64,000 nt of DNA, from contig OY744606.1 of NCBI GenBank assembly GCA_963556255.1, forward strand, positions 4,485,192 to 4,549,191, read 5' to 3'. Each line of letters starts with the position of its first letter. The stretch's first letter is position 1. Source of the DNA: Allolobophora icterica. Taxonomy: Eukaryota > Annelida > Clitellata > Crassiclitellata > Lumbricidae. The position numbers and the translations under genes were made by a program. Below, in pieces: positions 1 to 10,499 of this stretch. The notes under the pieces are model-generated. The model ran no database searches and had not been told where the DNA came from. It saw only the letters and a program-made list of their open reading frames with translations.

Positions 1-60
1 ATTCCCAAAAAAGGTCATAAAAGTTTTTTCAGAGACGAGTTCCAAAAAAGGTCATGGCTG
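1..60. repeat. Remnant of a repeat with AAAAAGGTCAT motifs
   Basis: The motif AAAAAAGGTCAT occurs twice in the first 60 bases, separated by a short T-rich stretch with an AGACGAG core. The same arrangement recurs inside the elements at 3351-3855 and 58725-59081, so this is probably the edge of another copy cut by the window start. Confidence 0.45.
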
Positions 61-89
61 ATTTTGTATTTTGTCCCAGTAGACTAAAT

Positions 90-330
90 TCCTTAAAATA
101 TGCACTGGCGTCAAGTCAGAGGGCTTTCGAGAGGGTAGTGAAAGGAGGTCCGAGTCCGGCTTCCAGGAATCCAGATCAGTATCTAGAAGGCAATGGACAG
201 AGCAGCTGTTTAGGCGGGTGTCGTTTAGGGCGAGAAGAATTGGAAGGCGGAGGATCAGATGAGTCATGGGAGGAATTAGTCAGCTTAGGAACTGGAGCTC
301 ATTATGGCTGGAAATGTCCTCTGCTATAGC
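90..330 (-). mobile_element. Degenerate LINE 3' end remnant (CGTGAATAAGCTGG tail family)
   Basis: The stretch resembles 2945-3190 and 20880-21090 in the order of blocks (GTCCGAGTCCGG, AGAGCAGCTGTT, GGCGGGT, AGAAG). On the minus strand it reads as a broken reverse-transcriptase C-terminal tail. No intact frame remains. Confidence 0.4.
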
Positions 331-564
331 AAGGACCGTAATAGGCAAATCGAACACTAGTCACTAACTCAAATTTATTGGTCGTTAAATAGGCCTACGC
401 TATATAAGAATGGTGGCTTTCGATACGGGAAGAAACTCGATCCGCCACTGTCAATACTCTGTTGTGCCAGTCCCAAGCATGGATAAAGGAGGAAGGCGAC
501 GCTAATCATCTTCGTTCTGGCAGTGTCGCTGAACAGTAGCCACACAACGAAATAAAAAGACGAT

Positions 565-700
565 GCAGCGTTCACTAGACACGGTAAGTAGTGTCTGGTT
601 ATAGATATGGCATAGAGTGTCTGGTAATAGACACGGTAAAGAGCGCCTCTGATTTCTATTGCTCTTTGAGCGGCGCTATATAAATGTTCATTTACAATTA
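565..700 (+). mobile_element. LINE 3' tail with short local duplication
   Basis: GAGCGGCGCTATATAAATG at about 668-686 matches the 3' terminus seen behind the LINE reverse-transcriptase remnants at 24.8, 30.3 and 35.0 kb. Upstream, the block GACACGGTAA with GTGTCTGGT is repeated two to three times within 570-650. It lies in the intron just downstream of the Ig exon, 24 bp from its donor. Confidence 0.5.
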
Positions 701-709
701 CAACGTAAC

Positions 710-937
710 CTGTACGATCTGTTGTCCCTTTCTGATCCACCGTATCAGTGGAGTGGGATTTCCACCGGCCTCGCACTCCAGCACCACGTTTCCACCGGAC
801 GAAGCCTGGACCTCAGATGCGGGGTTCGTGGGATTCTGGAAGAACAGCGTTTCCTGTAGTGTAACGGCCGAACAGAAAAGACCGCCAGATGTCGCCATCA
901 TCAGCATCCAAACACCGAACGTAAAGAACGCAAACAT
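710..937 (-). CDS. First coding exon of an immunoglobulin-domain secreted or membrane protein (partial)
   Basis: The exon starts with ATG at 937 and ends at a GT donor after base 710 (CAG|GTTACG), giving 76 complete codons in phase 0. Residues 1 to about 24 form a hydrophobic signal peptide (MFAFFTFGVWMLMM core). This is followed by the first half of an I-set/C2-type immunoglobulin fold: a Gly-Gly-Asn-Val-Val-Leu-Glu-Cys B-strand, the GNPTP turn and the invariant Trp of IRWIRKG. The domain's second cysteine must lie in the next exon, which I could not find between 1 and 700, so the rest of the gene extends left of the window. In this superfamily such a start is typical of cell-adhesion or guidance receptors such as Dscam, contactin or hemicentin-like proteins; the member cannot be named from one half-domain. 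The frame, signal peptide, splice site and upstream TATA box agree with one another. Confidence 0.8.
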
Positions 938-1033
938 GATGAATACGATGATCAGTCGAAAGATTTAGATAACACTCCAATCTAATCTAATCTTAGTTTA
1001 GAAATCTAAGACAACTCGCTTAACGATTTGCCG

Positions 1034-1045
1034 ACTATATATAGT
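1034..1045 (-). promoter_or_regulatory. TATA box of the Ig-domain gene
   Basis: ACTATATATAGT is a perfect palindrome about 100 bp upstream of the ATG at 937 on the minus strand. A start site 25-30 bp downstream would fall near 1005-1010, leaving a 5' UTR of about 70 bp. No intron is needed between this element and the ATG. The assignment rests on spacing and consensus only. Confidence 0.5.
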
Positions 1046-1049
1046 GCTT

Positions 1050-1750
1050 TTGTGAGATGACTTGTGGCTACGGCAGCTGGCTGATGCTGATGCCGGTGTG
1101 ACAATCCTCATCCGCGTAGCCTATCCGATCGAATGCTTGCTGTGTCGGAGGATGCTAGACGCGTGAAGACGCGTTCGGATGCTTTCATTCCCCTATAGCC
1201 ATGCAGTTCCACAACCAGTTCAACGATACTCGAAGCCCTCATCTCTATGGAATCTATGCAGCGCATGCATGAAGTGTTTTACCCCACTTACGACCTGCTG
1301 CAGGGGGTGTGGCCATTTTACCCATAGTATGATTTGGGAGAGCCTGGAGAGGGGGAACTTTCTTCCACTCGAGATACATTTTCTTATATACATTGCGATA
1401 CTTCCATAGCATCGTATCATACAGTGTGGGAACTGTAGACAATTTTTTTAGATTTACGTTACCGGTACCTTACACTTGCTTCTGTCCATAATTATATGTC
1501 TTTCCTACTTTGATTCATGCTACAACTCCCTGGAGATCGGTTTTCCTTTACATTTCCCATCTCCTTGCACAAGGTTTTAGCTGCCTGCTGACAATCAAAA
1601 ATCACATTCGAAGAGTCTTCTGCCAATCATACGTAATACAATCGAGCGAAGCCTGCGAAGGTTAACATCACATCGGCCAAAGCACTGTGAACTCTGTCAT
1701 TATACAGGATATCATGGCGCTAAAGGAATTACGGTCGAGAGGTATCAATG
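1050..1750. other. Upstream flank of the Ig gene; no recognisable feature
   Basis: Unique-looking sequence without a convincing coding frame. A CAGCTG E-box lies at about 1074-1079. Nothing else can be supported. Confidence 0.4.
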
Positions 1751-1751
1751 A

Positions 1752-1821
1752 ACACCCAGTGGATATGCATATATATACAGTATATTATATATATGCAGTA
1801 TATGTATGTAGGGCCTACAGT

Positions 1822-1888
<67 letters not shown>

Positions 1889-1900
1889 TATATATACACA
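1752..1900. repeat. (TA)n microsatellite with imperfect flanks
   Basis: Alternating TA runs for about 58 bases at 1826-1883, with interrupted ATATAT on both sides. Confidence 0.95.
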
Positions 1901-1992
1901 CGTGTGCCTGGGGAACAAGTGGGCTACTTGACAGTTCTCATAAAATGGATGCGTGGTGTGACAGTGGAATTAACTGAGGGCGGATTCAAAGG

Positions 1993-2163
1993 CAGGGGTG
2001 TCTATCCCCCCTAAGTCATTGGAGCAACGTCCCTTTTCCACCTCTTCTTCCCCCCTTCCCGTTCCTTCCCCCTTAAAATGATGGCACATTCACTGACAGA
2101 TCCCCCCCCCTATTTCTTGGATGGAGCATTTGCTCCAAGGTTTCTATGGTGTAGACGCCCCTG
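1993..2163. mobile_element. Non-autonomous hAT-type element, 171 bp
   Basis: The left end CAGGGGTGTCTA and the right end TAGACGCCCCTG form inverted termini with one mismatch. Both are flanked by the identical 8-mer TTCAAAGG (1985-1992 and 2164-2171). An 8-bp target duplication with CAGGGG-type ends is the hallmark of the hAT superfamily. No transposase frame is present, so it is a MITE-like copy. Confidence 0.9.
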
Positions 2164-2214
2164 TTCAAAGGACCTAACTGGATATTATTAATACTATTGT
2201 TGTTAATATTAATT

Positions 2215-2510
2215 AGCAAACACAATAGCGCCGGTGTCTAATGCACAAGGCATCAACCAATGGCGCACCAAACCACGCAGGTCAATATGCATGCAGTAGA
2301 GCAGTCCGCTAAGACTGCAGCCAAGCAGTATATGGTGAGTTAGCGATTTGAAAAAGATGAGTAGAGAAAGAAATGACACAACTGACTGCGAACGAACAGA
2401 CAACGGGTGGGAATTCCAAAATGTTTAGGTCCAGCAACAGAAAAGCCCGTTCACCAAGAACATAAACATATGCCCTTGGTTTGGGGCATAACGTTACGTT
2501 CATTCCCCAA
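2215..2510 (-). mobile_element. LINE 3' end remnant (reverse-transcriptase C-terminal tail)
   Basis: It shares GCGCCGGTGTCTAATGCACA and following blocks with 28090-28250. Minus-strand translation gives a frameshifted tail around LGERAF followed by an isoleucine/phenylalanine-rich block. This corresponds to the 'RSFS..GP..WNSLP' C-terminal motif of non-LTR retrotransposons. Confidence 0.6.
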
Positions 2511-2784
2511 ACAAGTTTATATGAGAGTTATACTACCGCGGAAGGGAAGTAGTTCAAACAAATGCGACGAATTCGCAAACAATGGGTAAAAGGAAAGGAA
2601 ACACGGAAGTCAACATTGAGGAATTAATGTCAGCATTATGAATTATCAGCCAAGCGGAGCAAATAAAATTGCTGGTTGAAACCAGCTGACACTGAGTCTT
2701 ACGGTCTTGATGACTAAAACTGGTCCTCAGTTATTTTCCTGGTCTGAAAGTCTGTCTAGGTCCTCTATAAAGACTTTAGTAATA

Positions 2785-2905
2785 TTTTGCAGTGTTTAAC
2801 GACATCCTGAGGCTGTGAGGCCGTTTACGCCGCCCTCCTCTTTATCCAGGCTTGGGACTGGCACCGCCCGAAAACAGTGGAGTTTAAATACTTGCTTGCT
2901 TTAGC
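2785..2905. repeat. Dispersed repeat copy (AGGCTTGGGACTGGCAC family)
   Basis: Blocks TGTTTAACGAC, CGCCGCCCTCCTCTT and AGGCTTGGGACTGGCAC occur in the same order here and at 42795-42935. This indicates an interspersed element of at least 120 bp whose ends I cannot define. Confidence 0.65.
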
Positions 2906-2944
2906 CTCTGCGTATACATGTGAACGTAATCGTAAGCTTCATTT

Positions 2945-3190
2945 TTCTAAAGTAAAAAGCGCTACTAGCTAAGCGTAGGGCACCAGTTTATTCACGAGCG
3001 CTGCGTCGTATCCAAAGGGTGGCCCAGAGATGTCCAATGGAAGTCCGAATCCAGTTGCAAGAGAGACCAGAGAGAGCAGGCAGAGCAGCTGTTAAGGCGG
3101 GTTTCGGTGAGGAAGAGAAAGCTTGGAAGTTTGGAAGAATTGCCAGTCCTGGACTCTCCAGTATCGTCTGATCTTCCCATCAACAGCGTA
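2945..3190 (-). mobile_element. LINE 3' end remnant (CGTGAATAAACTGG tail family)
   Basis: Aligns block by block with 20880-21090 (GGGCACCAG, TTATTCAC, GATGTC, GGCGGGTTTCGGT). Its tail, read on the minus strand, matches the plus-strand tails at 12168-12260 and 26295-26370 (CTCGTGAAT, GGTGC, CTTAGC, AGTAGC). No intact frame. Confidence 0.6.
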
Positions 3191-3350
3191 AACGGCTAAT
3201 TAGGCCTATATATTACTTTGATTCCAGATTGTATTGTATTGTAAGGATGAACCTGAATAAACAATTATATTAACGAGTAACCTGCCATTCCTGTACAGCC
3301 TACAAAACTGACGACGAAGTGACGAACTTGCCTTACCTTAGGCCTGTAGC

Positions 3351-3855
3351 CATGGGCGGCGATCATGGGGGTACGGGGGGACATGTCCCCCCACCTTTAA
3401 AAGTGGGGGACACGCCATACATTTGCCCCCCCCACATTTGTAAGAAACAAGAAAATAGGCGAACAAATGTAAATGCGTGTGAGGGTTTTGACAGCCTTTT
3501 TTGACAAGATGAGGTAAAACTGATTTTTTTGAGGAGAAGTGTCCCCCGAAAAATCTGAGAAAGTAAGAAAGAATGTAAGAAAAAGTCATTCGGAGAAGAA
3601 TTTTCCGAAAAAAGGTCATGAAATTTAGTTGGAGACGAAATCGTAAAAAAGCCATGAGAATTCGTAAGAAGGTAATGATGACACATTATAGTTGGGAGGC
3701 CGGGAAAAGTTGTCAAAAAGAGGTGAATGACTAAAAAAAGGTCATGAACTTTTTTGGGAGATGAACTATTTACAAAAGTCGTGGAAACTTTTTTATCGAC
3801 CAGACGACCATGGGCGACTTTGCCCCCCACCTCTCAGACAAGATCGCCGCCACTG
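3351..3855. mobile_element. Non-autonomous hAT-type element, 505 bp
   Basis: The ends CATGGGCGGCGATC and GATCGCCGCCACTG are inverted relative to each other with 12 of 14 positions matching. They are bounded by identical 8-mers CCTGTAGC at 3343-3350 and 3856-3863. The interior holds several copies of an AAAAAGGTCATGA motif spaced by AGACGA/AGATGAA blocks, also seen at 1-60 and 58880-59000. No transposase frame is visible. Confidence 0.92.
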
Positions 3856-3869
3856 CCTGTAGCTGTGCA

Positions 3870-4945
3870 GTTAGAGTTTAGACAACACGTTTAACCAATT
3901 GTCAATAGATAGACTCAGCGATCTAATTTTAAAATTTAATTAGATTTATTTAACGACGTCTTATGGCATCAGAGGCCTTTGAAATCGATAGGGGAAAATC
4001 GTGTCCAGTTCTCTGTTTACGAAAAACAGCAAGAATATTAAAGTAAGTAGATCATCCCTCTTGATTGATCATCGCTAATTAAGTAGCCTAGTGACGAAAT
4101 TCTGCCTTAAATATTATTCGCTTTCATTCGCTAGGTGTCGCTGGCCTTACCGTTGAGTAACTTTTAATTAATCTCTTACAAAATGCTTATCTACAGCTTC
4201 TTCGAATGAAATTTTAATGTTTACAGAAATATTAGAAATTTTCTTAACATGTTTATGAGAAGACTGATTGAAATCGTCTTTAAAGTTTAGCCTTGACAAT
4301 CTTTATTTCCCAGGTGATCTCTAAACACCTTTTCGAATCGCACACTTAAAATTCAAATACCTGCGACCTAGGACTTGACCTTAACTCTGGTTTCTCTTCA
4401 ATCCACGAATAAATCTTTCGCCTTTTACTAAAGATTTCCGTGGAGAGGAACATTACAATGAGTCTATAGACTAATTTATCTCAGCCCCGCCTAACGGTGG
4501 GGTGACAAAGAAATAAAATAAGAAATGCAGATGGATGGAAAAGAGGAGCTTTTGAATATCTTTGCGCTGGTAATAGTTTCAAGTGCTGAAGTCTTTCCTT
4601 GGAGAGCAACAGTTGACCAAGTATACAGACTAATTTATTTCAGCCTCTCCCAACGGTCTTGAGAAAAAAATTAAAGTGAAACACCTATACTAGACTAGAC
4701 TGTTGGTTAATATTTGAACAGTTGACAAGTCACAGGCCCCAGGACCTTGGGATTCGTCCATTGCCAGTCCAAAGGCCGAAGGGAGGAAATGAACGTCTCC
4801 CGTACATTCTGCTATGGAACCTACCCTGTCAGAATGACCACGAGATCCATATGCTAGGGCCTACAGGTCCCATATGGAAATATGGATCCTGTAGGGGCTC
4901 CATGTGAGCATGCTTGCAGAGTAGAAACGTTACGTTTGAATGCGT
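3870..4945. other. AT-rich unique sequence, no gene recognised
   Basis: Low-GC DNA with many stops in all frames. A block near 4450-4500 (AGACTAATTTATCTCAGCC) is repeated in diverged form at 4625-4665, suggesting an old local duplication. No RNA gene or element ends seen. Confidence 0.4.
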
Positions 4946-4962
4946 CACCTTTATCAAGCAGC

Positions 4963-5222
4963 GGGGTGCTGGATAGTGTATTGGTTAGCGCGCTAGACTG
5001 TCAATTGAGAGGTCATGGGTTCACGGCAGAAGTGTATTTCTGTTCCATCTGTACCCCCTAGCCAACTAAACTATAATGAGTACACTGAATGTACACTGTC
5101 GGTGGGAAGAGAAGACGGCGAGGGAGAAGACTGGCCATCTGCCCTCATATGCTGAGGCTAAGAAAATGAAGTCACTAACACTAGCTTAAGGTACTGCTCT
5201 TTATCATCACCATCATCTTCTT
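4963..5222 (+). mobile_element. Complete tRNA-derived SINE, family A (reference copy)
   Basis: The element is flanked by a perfect 14-bp target duplication, CTTTATCAAGCAGC, at 4949-4962 and 5223-5236. Its head carries a tRNA-like A box (TAGTGTATTGGTTAGCG) and B box (GGTCATGGGTTCAC). The body contains GAGGGAGAAGACTGGCCA and CATATGCTGAGGCTAAGAAA, and the tail ends AGCTTAAGGTACTGCTCTT plus short ATC/CTT repeats. The long target duplication and pol III boxes identify a SINE mobilised by LINE machinery. Other copies lie at 18342, 19538, 26372, 32712, 47318 and 50840. Confidence 0.93.
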
Positions 5223-5335
5223 CTTTATCAAGCAGCACTTAATTGAGAAACATCAAACATTCATCCTACTTACGAAGAGAGCTGATTAAAAATGTTTTTG
5301 GCTGAGCAGTCCACTTCCGGCTTATCATAGAGCGC

Positions 5336-5565
<230 letters not shown>

Positions 5566-5569
5566 GTGC

Positions 5570-6420
5570 ATTTTGAAATTTATATATCGCCCATATAGCC
5601 ACACGAAAGCCCAATTAGAGTCTGTCTCTCAGTCGACCTATATGATGTTAAATGTCACTAAGAGGAGAAACTTAAATCAGTAAATAAGTCAATGAGTCAG
5701 CACCGGCGGTCTCACATGCGTGTGCATGTTCAATGTACACCCATTCATAGTTCGCAGACAGTCTAAATAATATATTAAATAAATTCTATTTGGCTTAGCT
5801 ATTTCTCTCTATCTGAAATCCACTCTAGACAATGCTCAGATCACTGGAAACTTCAGGCAAATAGGAAAAAGCTCAGCTGACAAAGCTGAAAAGCAGGCTT
5901 GTGCTGAAGAGTTAAACAGAAAGCAACTTCTACAGTATTTAATGCAAAAAGCATCGACAGATAAAAACCATGAATATCTATGAAATGCAAATGAGCAGGT
6001 TATTAGGAGCCATTTTGAGCGCCTTCTTCAAAATAAAATTACTTGAAAAACAAACAAAATCATCTAAATTCAAATTAATCCATTTTATTATTTTATACGT
6101 GTTTTCCGAAAATAGAAAAAAGAACATCAAGTACTAATACTGTGAAAGGTAAGCTATGTCAACCATTCATTTATATAATGCATCAACCGAATTCCTCAGA
6201 TGCATGGTCCTAAGTTAACAGATGCCTTGGCTCAAGCACTCGTGCAACAACAGTAATGCAACAAGTTCACAACTACATTCCTTACAGAATTCATGGTTTC
6301 ACAACAGTCTTTCAATTTCACATCTGAGCCAGGATTTGAACTGCAAACTCTGGTCACAACATTCAACACATTAACAATCAACCATTCTGCTGGTAACACT
6401 AGAATTAGAACGAGTACATT
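5570..6420. other. Unique AT-rich sequence, no gene recognised
   Basis: No coding frame, element terminus or RNA signature can be supported. It may include the far 3' end of the hunchback transcript or intergenic DNA. Confidence 0.4.
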
Positions 6421-6910
6421 GCGCGAAGGTCACAGAATTCACATATTCTTAAATTCCTAAATAGGATTTAAGATTCTTTTACATCTTCAAACTATATTCG
6501 ATTCTATTTAATCTTTAAACTTTATTCTATTAAATTTCATTCTGCTATCATTCATTCACATCTTTAAGCTTTATTCCTATCTTTAAACTTTGCTATTTCC
6601 TTTAAACTTTATTCTATTCTTTTTTATCTTTATTCTTTCACATCTTTACATTTCATTCTATTATATTTCATTCTTTAAATTTCATTCTATTATATTTCAT
6701 TCTTTAAATTTCATTCTATTATATTTCATTCTTTAAACTTTATTCTATTCTCTTCCTTTCACATCTTTAAAATTCATTTCATACTATTTAATGCTTTGAA
6801 CTTTACTCAATTCAATTTGTGCTAAATTTCATTCATAATTTTTTCACATCTTTAAACTTTATTCTATCCTTTAAACTTTATTCTATTCTAACATTTTATG
6901 ATATTATTCT
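6420..6910. repeat. Degenerate AT-rich tandem array
   Basis: A 15-26 bp unit close to CTTTAAACTTTATTCTATT / ATATTTCATT recurs at least fifteen times with drift. The best-preserved stretch is 6650-6740, where TTTAAATTTCATTCTATTAT occurs in exact repeats. On the minus strand this yields many AATAAA-like words downstream of hunchback, so it could lie in or near its 3' UTR. Confidence 0.85.
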
Positions 6911-8367
6911 TCCGCACCTTTACACGCGGACACGTCCCTTAATTTATGCTGTCATTAACAAGTACCTACTTGTAAACTAAACAAACACTAAAGCACTAAG
7001 ACTTAATAAACTTCAGTCTCAACTCAAAGATGAACTAAACCAAGGAGCACCCTTCACATTAGGTGGCAAAAAGAAAGCATATTATACATGGAAAACTAAA
7101 CAGATATAAAAACAAACGAGTCTTTACATCAGCTACTAAAGTAAACCGAGCCTTGTGCAAAGAAACTTCGGTCTAAACTCTAAACCATTATTACACTACA
7201 GAAACAAGCTGCAAATCAGAAAGATTTTAGTTGTTGTGTCATGATATACCACTCAAACAAATAAGACAGCCTCTATTATATCAGAGAAAAAAGGTATTAC
7301 AGAAAAATGCTCAAAAGCACCTCCGATACCTTGATTTATTCAACAAGAGCTAAACAAGTTTACCAATAGATTACATATGATTGCATAACGTCTATTTCAT
7401 CCAGTAACTTCTAAATCACACTTCTTCAACTCACAACTATTCTGTTTATCACTGTCATCCAGGGCTTTTTGTATTAAGCCCTTGTTATTTCTAACAGATA
7501 TAAAATATTCGGATATAAATTTCTAATAACTACACGAATTGCAAGATATCTTCAGGTTCGAAGATGGCACCTGCATGATCTATATTTTTTAAGTCACATT
7601 TGATATTCTGTTTTAAGATTTAAACCAGGACTTTGCCAACGCACGCTGCCCTTCAGAGTTTAGCTTAACGTACTGCTCTTCTTCTTTGGCCAAATGACTT
7701 TTATAGAACTTGGACTCAAAACTACACTGACCATTGTATCTTCATTATGCTTATCTCGTAAAATACATGCACAACTTATTTCACCCATCTCTGAGTGGTG
7801 AACACCCGTCTCTGGGGGTATCAACCCCCATCAGCAAAACAAAAATGCAAAATAACTGAAATGAAAACAAACATTGCACTACAAAACTTTGAAGAAAAAA
7901 ACAAATAAATTAAATACAATCAGTACATGTTTTCTGTACAAGTCTTTGCAGCTTTACAAAACTAACACGCAAGTTTCTGGGCAAATAAAGCAACCGAATC
8001 GGCTGGACCAGAAAACCATTTGTGACTAAACTAGATGCTAATAACATCCGTCACAGCGTAAAACATATAAAAAAGAAAATACAACTACAGAATTATCTAC
8101 TACCCAGTGACCGTAGGAAAAACAACCGATGCGAAAGTCAATGTACTTCCGAGAGGTGACTGAACAAATCCGTACAAAAAAACATTACAAAAAACAGCAG
8201 TCAATTCAACGAGGTAATCAAGAGAGTGGAAAACCCAGCAGTTCATCTAATAATTCAAAACTTATGAACAGAAACAGAAAAATGAACGGCTCTCGTTCAT
8301 GCTCACAGCACCAGAAACGACTCGACAGTGGAAACTGCAGGTAGAAACAGCGCATGTCAGAGATAGG
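6910..8367 (-). other. Probable 3' UTR and downstream flank of the hunchback homologue
   Basis: Starts directly after the hunchback stop codon, has no coding frame and no interspersed repeat. Minus-strand AATAAA words occur, for example at 7341-7336, but I cannot tell which, if any, is used. Repeat-free sequence is compatible with a long 3' UTR. Confidence 0.4.
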
Positions 8368-10071
8368 TTAGGACTCCGGATGTGCGTACTTCCCTATGTG
8401 CGTGTAGAACTCGTGGATGTCGTTGGACCTGCGACCGCATATGTTGCATCGTAGCGGATCGTCAAAGTTATGGTACCCGCTGTGCATGCTGTAGAGAATG
8501 TAGTCTAGGAAAATGATCCCGCAGTGGTGACATTTGTAAGTTTTCGATGGCGACTTTTTGTTCGTTGCGGAATTTCTCTTTGCAGTATCCAGCTGACCGT
8601 CTTTTCTTACATCGCCTTCCTGTTTCACATCCAACAGAGGCGGCATAGGCGCTGCTTTTTCTTTACAGTTTTTCCCTGAAATCAAGTTGGGTTTGTCACC
8701 TGGCTTTGAAAGAAGTCTCTGTGAAGATGACTTCGACGTTTCCTGTAAAAGGTCCACCTGTTCCTTGTTCTGGCTTTCCTGGATCAACTCCTCCAACTCG
8801 GTTTCCATTTTTGGGTCAGAGCGCATTTCGGAATGTTCTCTTGAATCAGAAACGTGCTCTGCTGCACCGGCGACGCTCTTGTCGCAAAACTCTTGCGGAG
8901 TTGGCAGGAAGTCGGAAAAGTATTCGGTTACGTCTTCATCCTCGATCTGCTCCACAGCGAGTTTGCGCGCCACTCCCTTGCGACGTGACGGTTTCTGACA
9001 AGGCTCTTGCACACAGCTGAGATCCAAAGGAAGAACTGGATTCGCTTTACCTTGGGAGACCTGGGAATCCATTTTTTCAACAGCGATGACAGAGGGGTCA
9101 ACTGAACGGTTGTCAGCAGCATGGTCGTTGCCCGAGAAACGGGGCAAAGAGTTGCCACCTGAATGCAAGCTGGGTGAGGACAGGGTAGTTCTGGGTGGTG
9201 TTGATTTTCGATTGTGAGACATTGGTCGTGACCCTGAGGACCCATCCAGAGGTAGTTCACTACTTTGAAGGATGCTATTGAGCAACTGTCGGTGCTGACT
9301 CGTAACGTGGTGCATCAAGTGACTTTGATTAGAGGTACTAAAGGAGCAGAACTCACAAGTAAGCAACGGATTCTCACTGGACTTAGCGCTGAAAGGCAGC
9401 GGCTGAGGTAGAGCAAAGGAAGATGCCAACTGGCCAGGGCTCCCTGCCAAAGGAAACGCTCCTGGCCAGAGATTCAACGATCCAGGCCAAACAGCGGAAG
9501 ATCCACCAACACCAAGACCACCCAGTTGGTTCTGTGGACTGAGGTGGGACGGACCAAAAGACTGGTTCAGATGGTACGCATTCAGAGCAGAGGCATTCAG
9601 AGGAGTGGCAAACGAGTCAGTTGGCTCTGTTGTCGGAAGTGCAACAGAATCCATCTGCGAGCCGTTCAACGCGAACCTCTTCCGCGTCTTCAAACCTCCA
9701 GGATGCCGCGAATTCGGGTTTTTCCTTTTGTTTCCAAGACCGACAACTCGACTCATCACACGCATTGCATTCAGAACTGGCGCGGCTTTGTGATTCTCCG
9801 CATTCATGTGCGCCTGAAGAATTTCGATTGAAGACGCAGAATATTCGCAGTCTGCGCAACTGTACTTTTTGTGAGTTTTCATATGACTTTTGAGCATAGC
9901 GAGGTTCGTACCTCGGTAGTCGCACATGGAGCATGGATACGGTCGAACGCCCTTGTGCGTGTTGATGTGATATTGGAAATGATGTTTCAGTTGAGTGACG
10001 AATGTGCATTCTGTGCACACCATCAGTCGTTCGGGTGGAAAATGTTCGTATTTATGTTTGTAGAAGGCTTC
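8368..10071 (-). CDS. hb: Hunchback-type C2H2 zinc-finger transcription factor, coding exon 3 (zinc fingers, C-terminus)
   Basis: The exon begins after a TTTTCCAG acceptor at 10071 and ends at the stop at 8368: 567 codons plus stop. It completes finger 1 (His 488 and 492 of the joined protein). It then carries finger 2 (Cys 501/504, His 517/521, with the hunchback-diagnostic TQLKHHFQYHINTH), finger 3 (529-549) and finger 4 (554-576). A lone finger lies at 721-742, and the characteristic C-terminal pair at 996-1016 and 1024-1046 includes the SMHSGYH motif. This four-plus-two layout is specific to Hunchback and related Ikaros-class factors, which bind A-rich DNA and act in the nucleus as repressors or activators. 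VLPLDLS (around residues 829-834) fits the PxDLS motif that recruits the corepressor CtBP. Acidic and serine-rich linkers separate the finger groups. Assignment is secure; the role in this animal is not shown by sequence. Confidence 0.96.
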   Translation of the reverse strand, partial: EAFYKHKYEHFPPERLMVCTECTFVTQLKHHFQYHINTHKGVRPYPCSMCDYRGTNLAMLKSHMKTHKKYSCADCEYSASSIEILQAHMNAENHKAAPVLNAMRVMSRVVGLGNKRKNPNSRHPGGLKTRKRFALNGSQMDSVALPTTEPTDSFATPLNASALNAYHLNQSFGPSHLSPQNQLGGLGVGGSSAVWPGSLNLWPGAFPLAGSPGQLASSFALPQPLPFSAKSSENPLLTCEFCSFSTSNQSHLMHHVTSQHRQLLNSILQSSELPLDGSSGSRPMSHNRKSTPPRTTLSSPSLHSGGNSLPRFSGNDHAADNRSVDPSVIAVEKMDSQVSQGKANPVLPLDLSCVQEPCQKPSRRKGVARKLAVEQIEDEDVTEYFSDFLPTPQEFCDKSVAGAAEHVSDSREHSEMRSDPKMETELEELIQESQNKEQVDLLQETSKSSSQRLLSKPGDKPNLISGKNCKEKAAPMPPLLDVKQEGDVRKDGQLDTAKRNSATNKKSPSKTYKCHHCGIIFLDYILYSMHSGYHNFDDPLRCNICGRRSNDIHEFYTHIGKYAHPES

Positions 10072-10214
10072 CTGGAAAAGTCAAACATAACAAACATCAA
10101 TTAATGGAAACACTAGAACACTCAGTGGCTTACTGAAATGCATGCTATCAAAAGCAAAATCGTGTGTGTGTTGCTTGTCTGCTTGTATATGTGTAAGTCT
10201 GCATGCATGCATGG

Positions 10215-10497
10215 GGGGGGTCCATAGAGTAGTGGTAACATCACCGGCATGAAGAGCAAGAGGTAGCGGGATCGCTTCCCGCAACCTTCCCAAATTTAGG
10301 TCCACTCAGCCTTTCATTCGCGAGATGGCGCGTTGTTAAAATGAGATGTAGGACGTGATGGGCGCCTTGCATGGCTGCCGTGTACAATTAAATTCGACTC
10401 CTGTAATAACTTGTGATCATCCGTTCATACTGATTTGTAATCATACTGCGTTATTGTCAGTTTGAAGATATTAAACGAAGATTATTATTATTATTAT
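10215..10497 (+). mobile_element. tRNA-derived SINE, family C
   Basis: The tRNA-like head has an A-box-like TAGAGTAGTGGTAAC and a B-box-like GCGGGATCGCTTCCCGC. The body block TCCACTCAGCCTTTCATTCGC and GGGCGCCTTGCATGGCTGCC align with copies at 38045-38190, 41165-41455 and 52580-52815. It ends in an ATT repeat. Located in the second hunchback intron of the window. Confidence 0.75.
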
Positions 10498-10499
10498 GT

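Noticed and set aside
3363..3830. 155-codon minus-strand open frame
   Set aside because: It lies wholly inside the 505-bp non-autonomous element, with phenylalanine/serine low complexity from A-rich repeats, and has no transposase motif.
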